A stretch of 64,000 nt of DNA from NCBI GenBank assembly GCA_016081115.2, contig JABTTQ020002177.1:124001-188000 (forward strand). Reading direction: 5' to 3'. Source of the DNA: Rehmannia glutinosa (lineage: Eukaryota > Streptophyta > Magnoliopsida > Lamiales > Orobanchaceae). The position numbers and the translations under genes were made by a program. Position 1 is the stretch's first letter; every line of letters begins with the position of its first letter. The notes under the pieces are model-generated. The model saw nothing but the letters and a program-made list of their open reading frames with translations. It was not told the origin of the DNA and did not search any database. Positions 23,149 to 33,481 of the stretch are shown here, piece by piece.

Positions 23149-24554
23149 ATGGTACCTCATCGCCAAAACATCTGAAACAATCCTCAAAGGAGAAGAAAGA
23201 GGAAATTAGGGGCATCTTCCTCAAATCCCTCTCAAGACGACCCAATCAAAAATCCTCAACATGATGATCCTTCTCGACTTACCGAAGATGATATTGTGGC
23301 ACTAAGGGAAAGTATCTCAACTTCTCACATCCATTGGGACAAGAGTAAGACACAATTTATCTCAAAACCTCCTTCATGAGCTAATAGATTTTGGTTCATT
23401 AATAAGCTTGTGGAATTTCATTATGAGAATATTGATTTGAATGAGAAAACAATTGCTCGTACTCATAGTTGTCGCTTTCAAACTTTTCATAATGATTATC
23501 CAGAAATTGGGGCTTATTTTGAAACTCAAGGTTGGGTTGCACTTTGGAATAATCCTTGCCTACATTATGATGAGGAATTGATCAAGTTGTTTATGCTAAC
23601 ATGTGAATTGTTCATGGGAAAGGACTTAGGCCATTAGAATTGAATTCTTTTGTTCGAAGTCGTCACTATTGTTGGGCTATTGAGGATATATGTCATATGT
23701 TGAATATCCCAAATGATGGGATTACAGACTTAGTTTTCAATAAATGGGATAACATACGCTTGAGGATCTTGTTGGATGAAGTTAAGACATATTTGGGAGT
23801 TTTACCCGCATGCACTACACAAGCTATGCGGATAATTACTGGATTATCTCCCTTATTTATTCATATTGTGTATGTGGTAAGGAAATCAAACTTTCGAGCA
23901 ATATCGATTACTATCTTACATACAAGATAGTTAGGGAAGAAAGGGTTAACTATGGGGCCGTATTTGTACAATGCTTGTTTGAGTCGAGGATCCTTATGAA
24001 GAAGCAATACACTTTGGGTAATTTAATTTATCGGCTTCTTTTCTTATTGGTGTTTCCGGAGGCGGAAATGAATATTAACATCATTCACAAGGACGTAGAC
24101 AAAGACAACATTCTCCAAATGATTAGAATGAGATGGACTACGGTAAGAGCCCCAACTCGATCCACCCGTGGACGTGCTACGGTTACTAATCCTCGTGATG
24201 ACTTGTTTGATGACTTAGATATTGAAAATCTCATGGTCGGGGGTGATATTCCCGAACCGGATGGTAATACCAGTGACGGTGTAGATGGAGCTAATGAAAA
24301 ATGAAAATGAGGATGAAGAGGGTGATGGTAATTAGGAAGAAGAAGAAGGTAATGACAATGATCGTAGTGTCCCACTTTTGAATGCACGAATGGACGGACT
24401 TGAGAAGAATACTCATCGGGACATTATTTCTTTAAGGAGGGAACTTAATGAAGTTAAATAGGAAAACGCAAAAATGAAAGGCAAGCTGAGCAAGCTCAAA
24501 AAGTTTATCAAAGAGCTTCTCCCTACGGCGTGTTTTTCATCTGACGAGGATTGA
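23149..24554 (+). pseudogene. Extra ORF between RNase H and 3' LTR of the third Copia copy
   Basis: A start ATG at 23149 opens a coding stretch of about 465 residues, with a premature TGA at 23173-23175, frame changes near 23630 and 23880-23930, and later stops at about 24302, 24334 and 24460, ending TGA at 24552-24554. It encodes a basic N-terminus, a central globular part (IARTHSCRFQTF, WVALWNNPCLHYDEELIKLF, LNSFVRSRHYCWAIEDICHM, VKTYLGVLPACTTQAMRI), an acidic region and a coiled-coil-like tail (LRRELNEVK...MKGKLSKLKKFIKELL). The layout resembles the putative plant transposon protein domain seen in extra ORFs of plant retroelements; that match is my inference. Sireviruses are known for an extra, env-like ORF in this position. 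I assign no function. The other two copies here lack it. Confidence 0.65.
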
Positions 24555-24835
24555 TTCTTTCCTTACTCTTGTATTTTTTGTTTTTTATAAAACTTTTAGC
24601 TACTCTCAACTTTCCCTTAACATTTGCTATGCCAATTATGTTCAAATGCTGCTTTTTTATCTTTGATTTTTGTTGACTAATGATTTATTTTTGATGATTT
24701 CAAAAGGGAGAAAAAACTAGTTCATATTGAATAATTAAGCAAATAAGCAAAAGTGCTTATGTTGGAAAAAAAAGCTAAACTTTTGGTAAAAACCTAGCCA
24801 CTTGATGGTTAATAAGCAAATGTGCTTATTTTTCT

Positions 24836-25095
24836 TGTTTGTAAAAGCATTTGAAGGTAAAAGTGTTTATTGGTAAAAATATTTATAGCTCTTATGATAA
24901 AAGCACTTAATGGTAAAAGTGCTTTATGGTAAAAATATTTATAGCTCTTGTGACAAAAGCACTTGAAGGTAAAAGTGCTTATTGGTAAAAATATTTATAG
25001 CTCTTGTGATAAAAGCACATAATGGTAAAAGTGCTTATTGGTAAAAATGTTTATAGCTCTTGTGATAAAAGCACTTGATGGTAAAAGTGCTTATT
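24836..25095 (+). repeat. Tandem repeat, about five units of roughly 55-60 bp
   Basis: Units of the form AAAAGCACTT.A.GGTAAAAGTGCTTATTGGTAAAAATATTTATAGCTCTTGTGAT, differing by small changes. Each unit contains AAGCACTT and AAGTGCTT, which can pair into a short hairpin. It lies in the 3' UTR of the third Copia copy. Confidence 0.85.
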
Positions 25096-25575
25096 GAATG
25101 CCTATCGCTCTTGTTACAATTCCTTAGCATGATTAAATTGATAAGTTTTGCTTATAGCTTATTGGCATGGTGTTGCATTTAGGATTTGTTGCCTCTTGAT
25201 AAAATGATTTTTGAAAATGCATATTGTGCTCAAGCATTCTATCTTGTTAATTTTTTTTTAATTGAAAAAAAGAGCTTATTGAGCTTATTCAGGCATATGG
25301 TATTTCTTGTCAAACATATCTATATTTGCCCAAATTGTTTACAACTTTTGAGCTTATTGATGGCTATGTTTGTTGATATTTTTGTAATTACTCTTAAATG
25401 AGCAAAAATACAAAATTGATAAAAAAAAAAAAAAAAAAAAAGAAAAATCTTGTTGTTGCAAAACAAATGTTTATTTTGACAGGGGGATGACATCTTGATA
25501 GGGGGAGTCTTTTAAACTTTCTGCAAAAACTCTATCAAATTTGTTTTGGGTTGGAATCATAAAAAAGGAGGAGTT

Positions 25576-26480
25576 TGTTAGATAAAATTATTTTTGATTT
25601 TAATGATCTCACCTTAATATTTTTTAATTAAATCAAAACAATATTTTTGGGCGCTATAAAATTTGTGGTTTTCATCTTTCGAAGTTTTCTTTTTACTAAA
25701 ACTGGCCATCATTAAGGTAAATCGGAACCCGAAATACTTAGTCAAATTTTTCTCAAACCAAAATGTCCATGTACTAGGTCGAGTGCCGCCCGGGTAGCAA
25801 CCTACTGAAGATAAAGTTTAAACTCTCCTTTCTTGACTCAAAACAGGCGCATGTGGCCCAACAACGGGGGTCGACTTGTCGTCACATGTCGGCCCCTTGG
25901 TCATCCAATGTCCGATAGCACTCAACGGTTTTAAAATTCAAATTTTACAATATAGAAACCGGTCGCCCTAGTCAAAATCGCATGATTTTGAACCTGCGGC
26001 AGACAATAAGATTTACTTTTATTACTTTATCACTTTTGGCCATATTATATGGATCTTTTGATCTTCTTTTTGCAGACAAAATTCAAATTAGAGGAGCTTA
26101 TATTGGAATTCAAATCATTGATCTCTTCTATAAATAAATGAAGAAGATTGGAGGATCAATACAACACAAAACTCTACATCACAACAAGAATATCTCAGCA
26201 AAATTATAAAGCTCTCACTTTCATATCTTGTTGTAGTAGCCTAAGCACTACACTTTCACACTTCACTTATTAGACTTTCTTTCTTCATTACACTTGCACT
26301 TAAAAGTTGTACGCTTTCATTTGAGTTGTAATCTTGATTGATCAAAATCATCCAAAACAAGACATACTTGTTAAGTGTTCTTTTGGCAAGAACACACTTG
26401 GTTGATTACACTAGGTGTTGAAAAGTTTGGTGTTATTCAAGATTGTAAGAAGAGTTTGGTGCTCTTCATGTAGTCTTATT
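25576..26480 (+). repeat. Truncated 3' LTR of the third Copia copy
   Basis: It starts TGTTAGATAAAAT after a degenerate purine tract, like the LTR at 4279. It shares the CpG-rich block (25780-25970), the TATA box at 26129-26136 and the downstream transcribed part (TTGAGTTGTAATCTTGAT, CAAAACAAGACATACTTGT). It ends near 26480 without the family's CACTTGGACT..CA terminus, where unrelated AT-rich DNA begins. Confidence 0.8.
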
Positions 26481-28455
26481 AGATTATATAGGATATAAAT
26501 TATATTTATAAATGGTGCTAAATCTAATTTTATAATTTTGTTAATGCAATGTAATTATAAACTATGCATGACTTTTTTTATAATGAATGGATTAACTTTA
26601 TATATTAAACTTAAATGTTATATATGCTCGAGTTTGAAATTTTAGATTTACATATCTTATTTAGAAAATTTTAAATTATAGTCATATGAGTAATTATAGA
26701 AAAATATTAATTTTGGGTAGCATTAGTTATTATTATTTTATTTTCAAAATTTAGATCATAAAATATTTAATTTTATAAGTTTGTTAATGCAATGTAATTA
26801 GAAACTTTGCATGAATTTTATTTATGACGAATAGTTTAACTTAAAATGTTAAACTTAAATATTATATATATTCGAGTTTAAAATTTTAAATTTAAATATA
26901 TAGTTTTTAATTTTTTGACTTATAGCCCGATAATGGCCCGTTTATCGAATATTAAATTGTGGGGTTATTCCAATATTGCCACTGTTTAACACCGACCCTT
27001 TTAGCACGAAGCCCGCTAGATGGAAGTTTGAGATTTTTATTAATATCTCTACTAATTTCTATTTACAAGATATGTATTATTATTTCAAAGAAATTTTAGA
27101 TAAAGCAGAAAATAAAGCATACATAAAGAAAATGCCACTTGCAATAAATCTAACGAGGAAGATTTTGAAACAACACCAATGTATTAATAATATCTAAAGT
27201 ACTTAAATATTTTATTAATCCATCAAATACTAATCATTATTTCATGAACTCTAAATATAGATTACAATTGAATATCATATTACAAGGTGCTTTAATTTAT
27301 GTTTGAGTAGACAGTGACTATATATATCGGATCTCCAATAAGTGAATTTCAACATTGATTGAATATGTAATAATATCATATTATAGATTATTTATCTTTC
27401 TTCATATTTTTATTTTTCCTTTTTTATTAGAATATAGTTTGAATAGTACGTTTATGAAAATGGATCATGGTTTATTAATTTATTTGATATAAACATGCGA
27501 CTTTTCTTTAAGTTTTAATTATTGACCATTTCCAATTGTATTAATTAGTTTATTTTATCTTCATTTCTAATATATAAATATTTAATTTAATCAGGAACAT
27601 CATGCGAGTTAGAACATTACACGGAGCTAAGGGCTCATATGGCTATATTTCAATTGAGAATTTTCATTTCCAGTATTTTCCTTGAGTGTGAGTGTTATTT
27701 TTCGCGCGAAAAATGAAAATATGTTTTATTGAATGTAAAATTTCGAAAATAAATATAGGTTTAGAAATAAATTGATATTTGGATGACTGTTTTTTTAAAT
27801 TTATTTTTACACAAAAACACGTCATACAAATAATAATATATTTTTATGTATTTGAAAATAATTTTATTGGTAAGTTAAGGGTTGGCTTAATAATTAATTT
27901 TAAGTGAAATGTGAGAGATAGTAATGTAAATTTGATAGATGTGACTGAATGACAAGATAGCCGTAGGAGAATATGTAAGAAAAGTAGCTTTAAAAATTAA
28001 TTTAAAATGAGTTATTTTTAGTGAAAAATACTTGAAACAAAAATATTTTCGATTTTATGAATAGTACAAAACTGAAAATAGGTATTTGGAAATGTGAACA
28101 TGCTTAAAGAAATTTCAATTGCTCACCACTCTTAACAAAAAACCAAAGGTACTAGTGGTGAATGGAAAACTTAATGTTATAGCTTAGTCGAGAGATAACA
28201 CACATTTCGGAGATGGAGAAAAATAGGAAGACATTCATACGTCAATCAATCAAGCTTTGGCTAAGAATGCATTAGAAAACGTTGCAAAAAAATCTCAAAG
28301 TCAAACATGGAGAAGAATGAGACACTTAAAAAAGTAAAACAAGAGTTTAATTGATGTAAAATGAGTTCTTGGAATATCTATTTTTTATAATTACTATTTA
28401 GTTTTCTTAATATCCATTGTATTTTGTTCAATGACATGTTTTAGGTAAAAAAATG
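26481..28455. other. AT-rich intergenic DNA with a local direct duplication
   Basis: No gene. Blocks at about 26510-26680 and 26755-26910 are diverged direct copies (shared TTTTATAA.TTTGTTAATGCAATGTAATTA and TTAAACTTAAAT.TTATATAT). The rest is featureless AT-rich sequence. Confidence 0.5.
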
Positions 28456-29090
28456 TTCTGACCATAACATATTATAACTTTTTGTTTCTTATATATATAT
28501 ATATATGGAATATACTATTACAAAACCTTTAACCTATTTTGTCAACATATAAAACTTGATTTAGTTAAATGAAAACTTAACAAATTGAATAGAATAAAAA
28601 ATGGTATCAATATTATTGAAAAAACTTTAGAAGAATTAAATAAACTAATTCAATATATACTTATTAAATACATTTAAAACTTGTAAAAATTATTCCATTA
28701 TGATATTCATGATAAATTTTAATGAGCAAAAAAAAATGGAACAAAAACTAAAATGGATAAATGTGCATCTTTAATTATAAAATTACTAGAATAACACTCG
28801 TGTGTTACACGAGATTTGTGCAAATATAAAATTTAGTGTCACAAATTTAAAAGATAACAAATTTAAACGATAGTTTAGATAGAGGATATTATTATAAACC
28901 CTAAGAAATAGGTTTGAATAGTGAAAGATTCGATCCCAGATGCGTGTGTCCCCTAATATTCCCCCATTGTACTAAAAAAAACAAAAAAAAAAATGATAGT
29001 TTAGATAGAATCTTAAGTTTTAGATTATTTTCTATGTCTTAAATTTATTATCTTTTAAATTCAAAAATATATATATTGAACTAATAGAAT
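28456..29090. repeat. Direct segmental duplication, copy 1
   Basis: Near-identical over most of its length to 30100-30770. It includes an AT microsatellite, the CATAACATATTATAACTTTT start, the Helitron 3' terminus at 28786 and the degraded SINE-like segment at 28915-28990. It ends inside the Helitron sequence. Confidence 0.85.
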
Positions 29091-30099
29091 ATTTTTGTCA
29101 TATCTCTTTAACTAATAAATATTTGTAAATAAAATTAAATTCATATTAAAATAGGAATCAATTGCTTTTTATACATATCTCATAAGCATATATATATAAA
29201 CTGTATGAGAAAATTATAGCCATTCAACAATAAACAGAATATACAATTGTATATTAGTTTATAATGCTACATGAACAAAAAGATATATCTACGATGAATT
29301 TACAGTAAAAGAATATTAACTCCAGGTGCTATGATTATAAATAAATAGTAATATTTTGACAATAATAAATATAGTAATTGGTTTTAAGATAAGCGAACTA
29401 TAATCAGAACATAAGACATTTTTATATCTTAGTTTTGCATTAATGTTTTTATTTATTTAACATGGATATATCATTTGACCTTTTAAATCCTAAATTAGAT
29501 CCAGTAGACAATTTTATTTTTCTAATATATTCTTTTAATCAAATAAACAATATTTTTGATAATATAAATTCTAATTAATAACAAAAAAATTAAAACATAT
29601 ATAGACGTTTATATCATAAAAAATTTAAATTTAAATAAAATATATGAAATTAATAAAATTAATAATAGATTAAAGGGATAATTACAAAAAGGCCCCTATG
29701 GTTTGGGCTAATTACAAAAAAAACCAATAGGTTTTAAAAATTCCAAAATCTCTTGAGGTTTGATTGTGTCTTAAATTTAAATGGGTAACTATAATATTTT
29801 GATAAAGGTTAGGGGATCTTTTGAAAAAAAATTGCATATAAAGGAAAAAAATATAAGATGGATCAAACTTAAGGGGATTTTTTTTTTTTTTTTTTGCAAT
29901 TTTCGAAACTCTCAATGAGGTCTTTGTAAATATCCCTAAATTAAATTTTAATATTAAAGTTTAAGAAAATGAATAAAGATGATTATTTTATTTTATTAGA
30001 GTCTTTTATTAGTATATTTTGTATTACCTAGAAGAAAACTCACTTTTAAACTCAAGATATAGAGTTAGCTCATAAAATTTTTGTTTCAAAATTAAATTT
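29091..30099. other. AT-rich intergenic spacer
   Basis: No gene or RNA. A stretch at 29680-29930 (AGGGATAATTACAAAAAGG ... CCCTAAA) has repeat-like, inverted-looking ends but no clear target duplication. Confidence 0.4.
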
Positions 30100-30770
30100 T
30101 GGTCCATAACATATTATAACTTTTTGTTTCTTATATATATATATATGGAATATACTATTACAAAACCTTTAACCTATTTTGTCAACATATAAAACTTGAT
30201 TTAGTTAAATGAAAACTTAACATTGAACGTGAATAGAATAAAAAATGGTATCAATATTATTGTAAAAAACTTTAGAAGAATTAAATAAACTAATTCAATA
30301 TATACTTATTAAATACATCCTTAAAACTTGTAAAAACTCGTATACATATATGATATTCATGATAAATTTTAATGAGCAAAAAAAATGGAACAAAAACTAA
30401 AATTGGATAAATGTGCATCTTTAATTATAAAATTACTAGAATAACACTCGTGTGTTACACGAGATTTGTGCAAATATAAAATTTAGTGTCACAAATTTAA
30501 AAGATAACAAATTTAAACGATAGTTTAGATAGAGGATATTCAGGATAAACCTTGTGCTCCAGTGGTTGAGACGTGTGTTGTAAGGGCGAATGACCCAGAT
30601 TCGATCCCATACGAATGCGTGTGTCCCCTCCACATATTCCCCCATTGTACTAAAAAAAAAAAAAAAAAAAAATGATAGTTTAGATAGAATCTTAAGTTTT
30701 AGATTATTTTCTATGTCTTAAATTTATTATCTTTTAAATTCAAAAATATATATATTGAACTAATAGAATA
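30100..30770. repeat. Direct segmental duplication, copy 2
   Basis: Second copy of 28456-29090, about 1.6 kb downstream in the same orientation. It overlaps the complete Helitron at 30436-31045 and has a better preserved SINE insert. Confidence 0.85.
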
Positions 30771-31045
30771 TTTATCAAAAACAAATATATTCGGATAGAT
30801 TTGATCTTTTCCAAACTAATTGTGAAATATCCTTTATTTTTTGGATTATATTTTATCTTTCATAATTTTGATTAAATCTGTTATCTTTTCAATTTGTTAT
30901 ATTTTAATTTTGTACATAAAATTGTCATATAGATAAACGTGAAGTTGCCATGTGGAATTGAAAAAATGAGAAGTTGACAAATGTCTAAGATTAACGAGGC
31001 GATGACATGTGTCAACTTATTTTTTCTTTTAGTATATGGGGTAGA
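30436..31045 (-). mobile_element. Non-autonomous Helitron (about 610 bp)
   Basis: On the minus strand the 5' end is TCTACCCCATATACTAAAAG, preceded by A. The 3' end is a 7-bp-stem hairpin (CTCGTGT / ACACGAG, plus-strand 30447-30463) followed by a short spacer and the terminal CTAG (30436-30439), then T. TC start, hairpin plus CTRR end and insertion between A and T with no duplication are the Helitron signature. No Rep/helicase coding. A second Helitron 5' terminus (TCCTATATACTAAAAG) is at 31699 with no matching 3' end. Confidence 0.8.
30553..30671 (+). mobile_element. tRNA-derived SINE-like insert with poly-A tail
   Basis: An A-box-like AGTGGTTGAGACG (30561-30573) and B-box-like GATTCGATCCC (30598-30608) have pol III promoter spacing and are followed by a 20-base A tail. 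A decayed counterpart is in the duplicate at 28915-28990. It lies inside the Helitron. Confidence 0.6.
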
Positions 31046-33034
31046 TTTGAATCTTGTAGCAGCAAAAAATCAGAAATTAGAAAATGCATATAAATCAAAT
31101 ATATTTTTGAAATATTATATATTTAAATATATGTCAAACCCCAATTTCTGTTGGTTGTTAGATTCCTTGATGTATTTCTCGGATTTGTTGATAAACATAA
31201 AAAGTGGTTATTTGATAGGAATCACTATCTGGTCTCCGATCAATAATTGAATAAATTGATTTATTTTAATTGTAATTGTTGTGATAGACTCATTTATATC
31301 TATGATGAGCTTATTTGATTTGATTATAATTTGGTTTATTTGTGAATATAATTAGTTAGTGGACCAAAACTGGATTTAATAAGAGTAATTTGAAATATAC
31401 CTTGGAGTTAGCATAAATCAGAAATTAAAAGATAAAACAAATATATTTTTGAAAGATAATATTTTTAAATCCTTGATATTTAGATTACTTTTTTCTCTTA
31501 AATTTGTTATTATCTTTTAAATTTGTAATCTTTTAAATTCAAAAATATATTATCAATTTACCTTTAATTTGTAGATAGAAATGCCACATGGATAATTATA
31601 AAGTAGACATGCGATTTTGAAAGAAATAGGTATTGACACATGTCAAAATTAATAAGTGATGACATGTGTCAACCTTGTTTTTTCTTTTAGTATATAGGAT
31701 TGATATATACTACTGTGAGAAGAAAAATAAAAAAAAAGTTTGATCTAATATATAACAATTTGACATTTATGACAAATTTTAGATATTTATTATACTTTTA
31801 TGTTAATTTGAGTATCAATATAACATTCACAATTATGTGCTCAAATGGATCGATCAACAACAAATATCTCTAACTTGGATTTTTCCAACTAGATGATGTA
31901 ATGATGTCAATAGATGATTTGGAAAGCACTGTGAGTTATCCCAGTGCAGAGAGTATGTCGATTAAGTCGATAAATAATTCAAAAGAAATTGGGGCCAAAG
32001 ATTTAGGCTAAATGTAAAAGTATGCATAAAGTTCTCGATTATCAAAGCATCAGTGGTTAGAATTATGATTTCTTAACAAAGTCCTACTAAGAACCGAGAG
32101 TCTTCGAAAACTCTGTCACTTGATTGGAGATACACTGTCTCCACTACATATCCGTCCAAATAGTAATACATCGTATTATTCAACACATTCTCGAAAAATA
32201 CTTGGCCCAAAACACCCGAAACAAATATTCACACACATTGTTTTCATTGACTCGTGAAGATCACGACATTTACTTCTAAGTTTCATACATTTGAAAAGAA
32301 TACACAATAAATAGTATTTGAACAGTCAAAAGTTCCTAAATTAGACCAAGACCTGAGATTGACTTGTTGGTTTCCACGGCGTTGCTAAAAGGATTTAAAT
32401 CTTATAACAACTGACAATTACAATTATTAATCCAATACTTATGTACGTAACTAGAGTTGTTTCTTAATCGTGAAATTGACAGGAGTATAAATCTGCTATT
32501 ATTACTAGTAATAATCAAAACCCACAAAAGTCTATTGACTTACCCAACTGGAATAGACAGGAGTGAAATGTGAAAGTGAATTTACACTAAATTCAAGCCC
32601 GACCAAAAACGCGTAGTCTCTAATGAATCAACAAAAGACGCGTAAGCTGCCCTGATTCAACCTGTTCTTGCATATTTTGTATTTTGTGGAAAATATTTTA
32701 GGAGAGTATGTGCAGTGGGATTGTGAATAGAATGGAAAAAAGACTATGTAGTTTGATAGTTTCTTAACATGTGATATATTTTGAAAGACATGTTCAATAA
32801 TTTTCTTCATCTCAAGATCAGTGGTGTTTCCCACTTGCATTTGAGCAATAATATTTTTATTCATATACCCATAATTTATTACAACACTTAATTAGTCTTT
32901 ACCTTACAAATACTCCATTAACTATAAGAAAACAACATTTAAAGGACATTTTACTATGTTACAATATTTTTCTCAATTATCCACACATTTATCCAATATT
33001 GAAGTAGGTTGTTCATATATGTAAATTAAATAAA
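31046..33034. other. Intergenic DNA upstream of the receptor kinase gene
   Basis: Apart from the stray Helitron 5' end near 31699, I see nothing that can be assigned. The 78-residue minus-strand frame near 32628-32864 has no recognisable motif. Confidence 0.4.
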
Positions 33035-33231
33035 GAGGAAAAAACATTAAACCCTCAAACTATGCGTGTATTTGCACTTTACCATATGAACTAATTGTTT
33101 TTTACACTTTATACCATATAATAAAAACATGTATAAACACCTGTGGTAAAGTGCTAAAAAAAATATTTCATATGGTAAAGTGCAAAAACGTACGTAGTTT
33201 GGGGAATTGGGGGTTTTAACATTTTTTCCTC
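33035..33231. mobile_element. Foldback MITE with 9-bp flanks (Mutator-like)
   Basis: The ends are long inverted repeats: GAGGAAAAAACATTAAACCC...CAAACTA.G.GT.TTTGCACTTTACCATATGAA on the left, matched by the reverse complement on the right. Flanks TTAAATAAA (33026-33034) and TAAAATAAA (33232-33240) agree at 8 of 9 bases, as for Mutator-type insertions. No coding capacity. Confidence 0.75.
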
Positions 33232-33401
33232 TAAAATAAAATTCAAAATACTTATGCCACCCCAAGACTAAGAATTGTGGTCCTGTTGTCCTTCGTACAC
33301 TCTTGTACTAAAAATTGAAGGCCAATAACCCTTTCTACAGGCAACTACAGTCCCTTAGTGCAAACAAACATTGACTCTGGAGTCAAGCAGAAGAACACTA
33401 A

Positions 33402-33409
33402 TATTTAAA
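33402..33409 (+). promoter_or_regulatory. Possible TATA box of the lectin receptor kinase gene
   Basis: TATTTAAA lies about 75 bp upstream of the start codon at 33482, a plausible distance for a plant core promoter with a short leader. Only sequence resemblance supports it. Confidence 0.4.
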
Positions 33410-33481
33410 ACAAGCACCATGCATAGAACCAGCATCCACACAATCTTAGCATAAACCTGCAAAAACTAAAACTGTATTTCC

